NCBI GenBank assembly: GCA_948467695.1
Contig: CAOKFJ010000072.1
Span: 1-7,896 of the forward strand
Length of the DNA: 7,896 nt
From: an uncultured Allobaculum sp.
GTDB taxonomy: Bacteria; Bacillota_I; Bacilli_A; Erysipelotrichales; Erysipelotrichaceae
Direction of reading: 5' to 3'
A program made the translations under genes and the position numbers. Below, in pieces: positions 1-4,830 of this stretch (position 1 is the stretch's first letter; each line of letters starts with the position of its first letter). Below the pieces are notes generated by a model. The model saw nothing but the letters and a program-made list of their open reading frames with translations, did no database searches and was not told where the DNA came from.

Positions 1-149
1 TCGCAGTAGTCAGGATCTTCCAGGCTTTCAAGCATCGCTGCAACGCGCTGCTTTTCTTCTTTTTGAATTTTGCGGTAGTGAATTTCAATAATCGCGAATG
101 CGCCGGCTCCTACCAGAACCAGGGCGGCGATGAGCATGAGTTGTGTCAT
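1..149 (-). CDS. Small single-pass membrane protein, partial (C-terminus beyond the window)
   Basis: Read on the minus strand, an ATG at 149-147 opens a frame of 49 codons that is still open at the window edge. The start is decided by a near-perfect ribosome binding site, AGGAGGAAG at 163-155, five bases before the ATG. Residues 4-21 are almost entirely hydrophobic (Leu, Ile, Val, Ala, Gly) and form one predicted membrane helix or an uncleaved signal anchor. After it comes a basic and then mixed-charge stretch (RKIQKEEKQR at 26-35) followed by an acidic segment (ESLEDPD at 41-47). The layout suggests a short membrane-anchored protein with its soluble tail in the cytoplasm (positive-inside rule). 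I do not recognise the family and assign no function. It lies upstream of, and is transcribed away from, the uronate genes, and appears to be a separate unit with its own promoter region at about 197-237. Confidence 0.6.
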   Translation of the reverse strand, partial: MTQLMLIAALVLVGAGAFAIIEIHYRKIQKEEKQRVAAMLESLEDPDYC

Positions 150-196
150 ATCCACTTCCTCCTGTGCCTATATCGTAGAAAATCCCTGAAATCCGC

Positions 197-237
197 TCTA
201 TCGCACTTTGGAAAAGGTTGTGTAAAGTTTGTGTAAA
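197..237 (-). promoter_or_regulatory. Candidate promoter with a PhoP-type direct repeat
   Basis: On the minus strand the sequence reads TTTACA-N5-TTTACA (237-232 and 226-221), two identical hexamers spaced 11 bases centre to centre, one helical turn. This matches the known layout of Firmicutes PhoP boxes (TTAACA-like hexamers separated by about 5 bases) and more generally of OmpR/PhoB-type response regulators. The second TTTACA could also serve as a -35 box (5 of 6 matches to TTGACA), with a weak GATAGA as the -10 at 202-197, spacer 18. The site lies about 70 bases upstream of the small membrane protein gene. The repeat is seen directly; the regulator is an inference, and two hexamers are fewer than strong Pho promoters usually carry. 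Confidence 0.35.
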
Positions 238-325
238 CCGAATCCGTTTTTAGTTTGTATAAAAATTTGCTTTAAATGAATACGATTTTATAAGCAGATC
301 AGTTGACTTCTTTTTTAACAGAAGC

Positions 326-362
326 AAAAAAAGAAGCCATCCCCGGCAGAGGATGACTCTTC
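326..362 (-). terminator. Intrinsic terminator of eda
   Basis: On the minus strand, GAAG-agt-CATCC (362-351) pairs with GGATG-g-CTTC (342-333) across a short GC-rich loop, with a small internal bulge, and is followed directly by seven T residues (332-326). It lies about 70 bases after the eda stop codon, in the right orientation to end that transcript. Confidence 0.7.
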
Positions 363-432
363 GATCTGCAAGATTTGTCCATGCTTTGCGTGCTGAAAAC
401 GCATCGCATGCCTTTTTTAAGTTTGTCCTGCT

Positions 433-645
433 TTATGCCTGAGGACGGATTTTGCAAAATTTGCGGGCGGCTGTACGGCAGAGCTCTTCAATCTCGTCAA
501 ATCTGCCTGCACGAATCAGATCGGATTTGACCATCCAGCTGCCGCCGACACAGAAGATCGCATCGTCGTTGAGATAGTCTTCCATGTTCTTTTCATTAAT
601 GCCTCCTGAGGGCATGAATCTCATCATGCTGTAGGGAGCAGCGAG
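433..645 (-). pseudogene. eda: C-terminal fragment of KDPG aldolase, displaced from its N-terminal part by a frameshift
   Basis: This 70-residue reading frame is the C-terminal third of 2-dehydro-3-deoxy-phosphogluconate aldolase. It holds the phosphate-binding segments of the class I KDPG aldolase barrel: RFMPSGGI, matching RFCPTGGI in E. coli Eda, and CVGGSWMV, matching CIGGSWLV. The native sequence appears to resume at LAAPYS (645-628), in a different frame from the upstream part. It has no ribosome binding site of its own and the first ATG inside it falls in mid-domain, so it is unlikely to be an independent gene. Joined to 624-1094 with the 38-base GC-rich patch replaced by the expected 21 bases, the whole gene would encode about 214 residues, the normal family length. 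The break may be a sequence error rather than a real mutation. Confidence 0.75.
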
Positions 646-1094
646 AGGTGGGAGCGGGGTCGGCCCGGCGGCGGGGGCGGGGGGCCGGAAGCTTCTGCAG
701 GAAAAAACTTCACTTCACGAAGCCCAAGCTGATAGCACTGCTGGATATCGTAGGGCGTGCATGTTCCGGGAAGCACAGGAATGCCTTTGCGGATGCAGTA
801 GGAAACCACCTGGGCATCGAAAGCGGGAGAAACAATAAACTGCGCTCCGGCTTCGATGGCTTCATCAACCATCTCAACACTAAGCACGGTTCCCGCGCCG
901 ACAAGCAGATCGGGACATTCTTTTCGCATTGCGGCAATCGAATCTTTTGCGGCTGCTGTACGGAAGGTGACTTCAGCAGCTGGCAGACCGCCTTTGACGA
1001 GCGCTTTTCCAAGAGGAGCCGCATATCTCGCATCGTCGAGAACCACGACCGGGATAATCCCGATCTGTTCAAATTTCGTAAACACATCATTCAT
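624..1094 (-). CDS. eda: 2-dehydro-3-deoxy-phosphogluconate aldolase (KDPG/KHG aldolase), frameshifted: N-terminal two thirds
   Basis: Eda cleaves 2-keto-3-deoxy-6-phosphogluconate to pyruvate and glyceraldehyde-3-phosphate in the cytoplasm, the last step of hexuronate breakdown. Counting from the ATG at 1094, the frame shows the family pattern: IIPVVVLDD at 13-21, AEVTFRT with the catalytic-base Glu41 and Arg45, VGAGTV at 65-70, SPAFD at 89-93, LPGTCTP at 108-114, and VKFFPAEASG with the Schiff-base Lys129. After Gly137 the frame enters a GC-rich patch coding for a run of prolines and unrelated residues, then stops at 626-624. That tail is not Eda sequence; the true C-terminus is in another frame at 433-645. 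Two ATGs are adjacent (1097 and 1094). I chose the second because AGGTG at 1105-1101 then has a spacing of six bases. The gene runs divergently from uxaC, with an intrinsic terminator at 326-362. As written, the product would lack part of the phosphate site and be inactive. Confidence 0.85.
   Translation of the reverse strand: MNDVFTKFEQIGIIPVVVLDDARYAAPLGKALVKGGLPAAEVTFRTAAAKDSIAAMRKECPDLLVGAGTVLSVEMVDEAIEAGAQFIVSPAFDAQVVSYCIRKGIPVLPGTCTPYDIQQCYQLGLREVKFFPAEASGPPPPPPGRPRSHLSLLPTA
646..683. other. GC-rich patch breaking the eda reading frame
   Basis: Within these 38 bases only four are A or T, while the flanks have ordinary balanced composition. Eda proteins need about seven codons (21 bases) here, between the EASG and LAAPY segments, so the patch is about 17 bases too long and shifts the frame. 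On the plus strand the excess is mostly G. It carries no inverted ends, target-site duplication or recognisable mobile sequence. A base-calling or assembly artefact is the simplest reading; a true insertion is possible. Confidence 0.7.
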
Positions 1095-1160
1095 CATGTA
1101 CACCTGATTTCTTTTCGAAACAGCCGCAGGAATGCCTTCCTGCAGCGAGAACAACAGCAC

Positions 1161-1228
1161 GGTATTTCGCTTCTTGTCTTATGCTGCGAACATATCTTCG
1201 ACATAAGGCGGTATCTCAATGAAATACC
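1161..1228. promoter_or_regulatory. Cluster of GGTATYTC half-sites upstream of eda (candidate operators)
   Basis: Three copies of an eight-base motif lie in this stretch: GGTATTTC at 1161-1168, GGTATCTC at 1210-1217, and GAAATACC (the motif on the opposite strand) at 1221-1228. The last two form a dyad, GGTAT-N9-ATACC. The cluster is 67-134 bases upstream of the eda start. A related sequence, AAGGTATACACC, occurs in the uxuA control region. The repeats are seen directly. That they bind the uronate regulator encoded nearby is an inference. Confidence 0.35.
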
Positions 1229-1330
1229 TTTTTCGTACGTGTTTTCCACATATACAGTTTGATATATTCATCTGAATTCACATTAACTTGATTGGTGCAA
1301 GAAGGGTTCTTAACGTGTGTCGGTTTGTAT

Positions 1331-1459
1331 GGCGAAGGAATGAAACCTTTCGCCGCGAGTATCATACGAAATTGAAATCAGGCAATTCTTCGCATTCGTT
1401 GCGTCTTCAATTGCAAATCTTGCGCTTGATCATCTGTCCGCTTTTCGCGGACTTTTTTT
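1331..1459 (+). ncRNA. Possible folded leader or small RNA ending in an intrinsic terminator
   Basis: This stretch holds a series of inverted repeats ahead of a strong terminator. GGCGAA (1331-1336) pairs with TTCGCC (1349-1354). AATTGAA (1370-1376) pairs with TTCAATT (1406-1412), enclosing CGCA/TGCG (1391-1394 with 1400-1403). An alternative pairing, GCAATT (1382-1387) with AATTGC (1409-1414), competes for the same 3' strand. Mutually exclusive helices before a terminator are the layout of an attenuator or riboswitch, but a small RNA is equally possible. I do not recognise a known riboswitch class. No convincing promoter was found; a TTGATA at 1259-1264 lacks a good -10. Confidence 0.3.
1436..1459 (+). 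terminator. Intrinsic terminator in the uxaC upstream region
   Basis: GTCCGC (1436-1441), a five-base loop, then the perfect complement GCGGAC (1447-1452) and seven T residues (1453-1459). It acts on the plus strand, but no protein gene lies upstream on that strand. It is therefore either the end of a small RNA or a premature terminator in the leader of uxaC, 340 bases before its start codon. Confidence 0.75.
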
Positions 1460-1799
1460 GTTCTTACAGTACAGATGCACGCATTCCTGCAGCCCTTTCT
1501 CAAAGAATTGCGATGAATGGATTGCGCTCTTGCGGCAAAGCGGGAAATCCGGTCAACATTTTGAAAACCAATCGCGAAGCCATCGCTGCAGTCAGTTCCG
1601 TCGATTCATACAGCCATTGTGCCTGACTGCTTTCATACGCCGCAGCAGCACTCATTCCCTTCTGCCTCATCACGCTTTTTATTGTTCTGCGCGTTTCTGT
1701 CTTCGGTTTTCAGCAGAAAGCACGGCAGAAAACAGCTATGCGCAAAGATGCAGAAAGATTTGAGAGACATATTTATTTCAAAGGAGTTCAACAATCAGT
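1460..1799 (+). other. Non-coding stretch before uxaC
   Basis: I see no credible gene in these 340 bases; the short open frames lack ribosome binding sites and family resemblance. There is no convincing -35/-10 pair. A hairpin TTTCTG/CAGAAA (1694-1699 with 1714-1719) lies near the downstream end. The heptamer GCAGAAA occurs three times, at 1713-1719, 1725-1731 and 1750-1756, which may be chance or a binding site. An AAAGGAG ribosome binding site at 1780-1786 precedes the uxaC ATG by 13 bases, a rather long spacing. Confidence 0.5.
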
Positions 1800-3221
1800 A
1801 TGAAGAAATTTATGGATCAGGATTTCCTTCTGGAAACGCCGACCGCACAGCATCTCTTCCACGACTATGCTGAGAAGATGCCGATCGTGGACTACCACTG
1901 CCACATTGATCCCCGGCAGATTTACGAGGATTGCCAGTTTGACAATATTGCTCAGGTCTGGCTTGGCGGCGATCACTATAAATGGAGACAGATGCGCTCC
2001 AACGGGATCAGCGAAAAATACATAACCGGCGATGCACCCGACAAGGAAAAGTTTTTCGCCTATGTCGAAACGCTGGATAAAGCCATCGGCAATCCGCTCT
2101 ATCACTGGTCTCATCTCGAACTGCAGCGCTTCTTCAATTACGATGGCGTTCTCTGTTCGAAAACTGCGCAGCAAGTCTGGGATCTGTGCAGCGAAAAACT
2201 GCGCGATCCATCGATGAGCGCGCGCAATCTGATTAAAAAAGCGAATGTGAAAGTGCTCTGCACGACCGACGATCCAATCGACGATCTCAAATGGCACAAG
2301 CTGATCAAAGAAGACAAGTCTTTCGATGTGCAGGTGCTGCCCGCATGGCGTCCGGACCGCGCCGTCAACATTGAAAAAGACGATTTCAACGACTATATCG
2401 ACCAGCTGGAAGACGTTTGCGGCATCAATATCGAAACCGTTGAAGATCTCAAGCGCGCTCTGCATTCGCGTCTGGACTTCTTTGCCCAAAACGGATGCAC
2501 AATCAGCGACCATGGTCTCGACTATGTGATGTATGCGCCGGCAGGCGATGATGAAATCGAAGCGATTTTTGCCAGAAAACGTCATGGCGAAGTACTTAAC
2601 CGTCGTGAAATCGAGCAGTATAAAACCGCACTGGTTCTCTCGCTTGCCAGAGAATACAGAGAAAGAAACTGGGTGATGCAGCTGCATTACGGCTGTCTGC
2701 GAAACAACAGCACCCCTATGTTCAACTCGCTTGGGCCGGATACCGGATTCGACTGCATTTCCAACTACACACCCGCAGAACAGCTTTCCGGTTTTCTCAA
2801 TGCGGCACAATCAAACGGCGGACTGCCAAAAACGATTCTCTATTCGCTCAACCCCGCGGACGACGAGATGATCGGCAGCATCATCGGCTGTTTCCAGAAC
2901 AGTGATGCGATCGGAAAAATCCAGCAGGGATCTGCATGGTGGTTCAATGACAACAAGTCCGGGATGATCAAGCAGATGACTTCTCTTGCCAATCTCGGTC
3001 TGCTTGGAAACTTCATCGGGATGCTGACGGATTCGCGAAGTTTCCTTTCCTATCCGCGACATGAATACTTCCGACGCATTATGTGCAACCTCATCGGAGG
3101 ATGGGTTGAAAACGGGGAGTTCCCGAATGATGACGAACTGCTCGCACCGATTATCGAAGGCATTTCTCTAAACAACACGCTTCGCTACTTCAATTTTGTT
3201 CTCGAACAGAATCAAGCGTAG
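1800..3221 (+). CDS. uxaC: Uronate isomerase (glucuronate isomerase)
   Basis: UxaC converts D-glucuronate to D-fructuronate and D-galacturonate to D-tagaturonate, the first intracellular step of hexuronate catabolism. The 473-residue product matches the family length (E. coli UxaC has 470) and is collinear from its MKKFM start, equivalent to E. coli MTPFM, which supports the start at 1800. The amidohydrolase-fold metal motif is DYHCH at 31-35, with His33 and His35. Other conserved blocks are GDHYKWR near 59-65, NPLYHWSHLEL near 98-108, TTDDPID from Thr155, AWRPDRA with Arg184, LHYGCLRNN with His296 and Arg301, and MLTDSRSF from Met408 with Asp411 and Arg413. The protein is cytoplasmic, with no signal peptide. 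It is monocistronic: long non-coding DNA precedes it and a bidirectional terminator follows 75 bases after the stop. A large antisense open frame across it is only a shadow. The assignment is very secure. Confidence 0.97.
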   Translation: MKKFMDQDFLLETPTAQHLFHDYAEKMPIVDYHCHIDPRQIYEDCQFDNIAQVWLGGDHYKWRQMRSNGISEKYITGDAPDKEKFFAYVETLDKAIGNPLYHWSHLELQRFFNYDGVLCSKTAQQVWDLCSEKLRDPSMSARNLIKKANVKVLCTTDDPIDDLKWHKLIKEDKSFDVQVLPAWRPDRAVNIEKDDFNDYIDQLEDVCGINIETVEDLKRALHSRLDFFAQNGCTISDHGLDYVMYAPAGDDEIEAIFARKRHGEVLNRREIEQYKTALVLSLAREYRERNWVMQLHYGCLRNNSTPMFNSLGPDTGFDCISNYTPAEQLSGFLNAAQSNGGLPKTILYSLNPADDEMIGSIIGCFQNSDAIGKIQQGSAWWFNDNKSGMIKQMTSLANLGLLGNFIGMLTDSRSFLSYPRHEYFRRIMCNLIGGWVENGEFPNDDELLAPIIEGISLNNTLRYFNFVLEQNQA

Positions 3222-3295
3222 AGATCACTTCACAAAACACTACTCGCAAGTCGCACAACCATTTCCAAATTCGCCGCAAGTTCAGCGCCCCTTTG

Positions 3296-3334
3296 AAAAA
3301 AGCGTACAAACCTCTTCGGTCTGTACGCTTTTTT
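3296..3334. terminator. Bidirectional intrinsic terminator between uxaC and the convergent regulator gene
   Basis: GCGTACA (3302-3308) pairs perfectly with TGTACGC (3322-3328). The stem is extended inward by ACC/GGT across one mismatch and capped by a short loop. Six A residues (3296-3301) precede it and six T residues (3329-3334) follow, so it can end transcription from both strands. It serves uxaC directly and could also stop read-through from the convergent AraC-family gene. Confidence 0.9.
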
Positions 3335-3544
3335 GCACGATGCATCCATGTGTGCATCTGTTCTAGTTGATCATAGACAGCTCAACGGCAGTTCGGGCTA
3401 TGCACAATCCGCACAATCCAATCCCGGCATTCATGTTCGAACCCTGAATCGATCAAGACGAGCGTGAACATTGTTTATGAGAACATTCATCCCGCATAGA
3501 CGACTTTGTTAACAATGGCGATTGTTCGCCAACGGCAAAGATAA
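3335..3544. other. Non-coding stretch between convergent genes
   Basis: No gene is apparent here. It holds a small inverted repeat GATGCA/TGCATC (3339-3344 with 3353-3358), a tandem repeat at 3402-3419, and a region downstream of the AraC-family gene at about 3512-3531. There, AACAAT/ATTGTT and TGGCG/CGCCA can form alternative short hairpins. The latter lacks a T tract, so it is a poor terminator. Confidence 0.5.
3402..3419. repeat. Tandem 9-base direct repeat
   Basis: GCACAATCC occurs twice head to tail with no spacer, followed by a partial third unit (AATCC). It lies in non-coding DNA between two convergent genes; no role is evident. Confidence 0.6.
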
Positions 3545-4489
3545 TCAGATTTTCTGTTGATCAGCCGCGGCTTCTTCGGCTCTTGCCTGATCGATCTTGC
3601 TTTGAAGCTGATCAAGTCGAGTGAATTTCTGCATCTGGGTGCTCCGCCATTTGGATGGCGACATCCCGTATTCCCTGCAGAATGCCCGATAAAAGCTCGA
3701 GTACTCTTCAAATCCGCAATCGATCGCGATCTGGTTGAGATCCGATCCGCCAAGAAGCCCCGCCGTCGCGGCAGACAGACGTTTTTTCAGGACATACTGA
3801 TGGATCGTCGTCCCCATCGCTGCACGAAACAGATGAGAAAGATGATACTTCGAGACAAAGAAACGCCGCGCGAGCGCATCGAGCGAAAGATCATTGCCCA
3901 GGTTGTCTTCAATGTACGCAAGCATTCCCGAGATCAGCACATTCTGTCTTTCAGCGCGAACCGGCTTCGTGAAATCGAAGAAATAGCGGCTCCATGTCAG
4001 AAGCAGCACTTCAAGCGTATTGTCGCGAATATCCTGCGATCCAAACTGATCTCGAACCTGTTCTTCAAGAATTGTCGATACAAAATTGCAGAAAACGGAG
4101 AAAATCGAAAATTCGAAATGCTTCACAAACTGCTCAGAGTGCGCTGCCGCTTCGAACAGCTGCTTGAAATCCGCGCTCTTTGCGCAAAGCGAATTCACGT
4201 AATCTATCGAAAGCCAGAGAATGAAACGCTCGTATTTGACATTGGGATCGATGACATTTTCATGAACCAGACCAGGAGGAATCATCGCCACATCGCCGGC
4301 GCTGCATGTGTATTCTTTTCCGGAAATCTTCATGCGGATTCTGCCTGAGAGATAGAACGTCAGCTCGTAGAAGTCATGACGGTGAACATCAACATGGGAA
4401 AGTCCCTTGTCGGAGTAGAAGTAGAGCTCGTAGCGCGGCTTTTCCATCACCTGCCGCGTCGAGATCGGTGTTGTCAGCGTTTGTTTCAC
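3545..4489 (-). CDS. AraC-family transcriptional regulator, probable uronate-responsive activator
   Basis: The 314-residue product has two domains. The N-terminal part (about 18-95) is cupin-like: a HRHDFYEL block at 36-43 followed by a GKEYTCSAGDVAMIPPG segment at 57-73, the usual ligand-sensing fold of this family. The C-terminal part (about 185-282) carries two helix-turn-helix units, roughly 201-222 and 250-271, and ends in the AraC signature GF-x6-FYRAFCREYGMSPSKWR. A charged, Ala- and Gln-rich tail of about 30 residues follows. It is cytoplasmic and binds DNA. It sits between uxaC and the divergent uxuA-uxuB operon, so control of these genes is likely, though the sequence does not show which uronate it senses. 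The start is uncertain: the longest frame begins with GTG at 4489 without a well-placed ribosome binding site, and an ATG at 4447 (residue 15) is an alternative, also poorly spaced. The gene is not a GntR-type UxuR/ExuR. Confidence 0.9.
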   Translation of the reverse strand: MKQTLTTPISTRQVMEKPRYELYFYSDKGLSHVDVHRHDFYELTFYLSGRIRMKISGKEYTCSAGDVAMIPPGLVHENVIDPNVKYERFILWLSIDYVNSLCAKSADFKQLFEAAAHSEQFVKHFEFSIFSVFCNFVSTILEEQVRDQFGSQDIRDNTLEVLLLTWSRYFFDFTKPVRAERQNVLISGMLAYIEDNLGNDLSLDALARRFFVSKYHLSHLFRAAMGTTIHQYVLKKRLSAATAGLLGGSDLNQIAIDCGFEEYSSFYRAFCREYGMSPSKWRSTQMQKFTRLDQLQSKIDQARAEEAAADQQKI

Positions 4490-4500
4490 ACCTGAAGTAT

Positions 4501-4515
4501 AGAGGGAAATCCTCT
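4501..4515. promoter_or_regulatory. Dyad just upstream of the regulator start
   Basis: AGAGG-GAAAT-CCTCT is a perfect five-base inverted repeat eleven bases upstream of the GTG start of the AraC-family gene. A second pairing, TCCTC (4510-4514) with GAGGA (4527-4531), overlaps it. It could be an autoregulatory operator or a leader hairpin that affects translation. Arms of this length can arise by chance. Confidence 0.3.
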
Positions 4516-4563
4516 GCAGAACCTGCGAGGAAACCGGATTCTTATGTGTCGCGCAATTTTTTC

Positions 4564-4615
4564 AAGGTATACACCAATTGGCGTAATGCCCGAAAAATAG
4601 AGCGCTTTCTATAAT
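4564..4615 (+). promoter_or_regulatory. Candidate activator-dependent promoter of the uxuA-uxuB operon
   Basis: A perfect TATAAT lies at 4610-4615, but no recognisable -35 box lies 16-18 bases upstream, a pattern typical of promoters that need an activator. About 30 bases further upstream is AAGGTATACACCAATTGG (4564-4581), a partly symmetrical site that contains the AAGGTAT heptamer also found upstream of eda, and a CCAATTGG palindrome. A near-symmetrical ATAGA-N6-TCTAT (4597-4612) overlaps the -10 and could bind a repressor. Sequence elements are seen directly; their function is inferred. Confidence 0.4.
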
Positions 4616-4631
4616 GAATCCTGTAATCAAG

Positions 4632-4744
4632 CACAGTAAATCGAACAATCTACTGTGGTTTTCCAACGCATAGCGACACATTTATCATCCTTATCTTCAA
4701 ACAAAGAAACGGATCTTCTTGATTCGCGAATTTTCATAATTCGC
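4632..4744 (+). promoter_or_regulatory. Leader hairpins upstream of uxuA
   Basis: If transcription starts just after 4615, the uxuA message has a leader of about 200 bases. It contains CACAGTA (4632-4638) pairing perfectly with TACTGTG (4651-4657) across 12 bases, and GCGAATT (4726-4732) pairing perfectly with AATTCGC (4738-4744) across five. The second overlaps a ten-base palindrome, ATTCGCGAAT (4722-4731). A third dyad, AGCCT-CA-AGGCT (4802-4813), lies two bases before the ribosome binding site. The elements could be operators or RNA structures. A CATAAT at 4735-4740 is an alternative -10 box with no clear -35. Confidence 0.35.
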
Positions 4745-4815
4745 AAACTGAACAAGCGCAATGCGCCAAGAACACCGCAATGAATCGAAACGAACAGAAA
4801 CAGCCTCAAGGCTTT

Positions 4816-4821
4816 AAGGAG
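4816..4821 (+). promoter_or_regulatory. Ribosome binding site fixing the uxuA start
   Basis: AAGGAG ends nine bases before the ATG at 4831. It excludes the longer in-frame ATG at 4780, which has no such site and would add 17 residues that UxuA proteins lack. Confidence 0.85.
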
Positions 4822-4830
4822 AACACGCCT

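Noticed and set aside
1210..1233. GGTAT-N9-ATACC followed by five T residues as a plus-strand terminator
   Set aside because: A five-base AT-containing stem is too weak; it fits better as part of the GGTATYTC repeat cluster.
648..1262. A 204-codon plus-strand frame through eda
   Set aside because: It begins in the GC-rich patch and is antisense to conserved Eda sequence; the start has no ribosome binding site.
1340..1375. An 11-codon leader peptide frame (MKPFAASIIRN) upstream of the orphan terminator
   Set aside because: The AAGGA motif directly touches the ATG with no spacing, so it could not act as its ribosome binding site; no runs of regulatory codons are present.
1788..2810. A 340-codon open frame on the minus strand across uxaC
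   Set aside because: It is the antisense shadow of a fully conserved uxaC; the translation shows no family resemblance.
3431..3447. A GTTCGAACCC stretch resembling a tRNA T-loop
   Set aside because: The flanking bases form only four of five stem pairs, and no acceptor, D or anticodon arms can be found around it.
3557..4348. A 263-codon open frame on the plus strand opposite the AraC-family gene
   Set aside because: The minus-strand frame has clear cupin-like and helix-turn-helix signatures; the plus-strand product is Arg- and Cys-rich with no recognisable domain.
4780..4830. N-terminal extension of UxuA from an upstream ATG
   Set aside because: The 17 extra residues are absent from known UxuA proteins, and the ribosome binding site at 4816-4821 serves the ATG at 4831.
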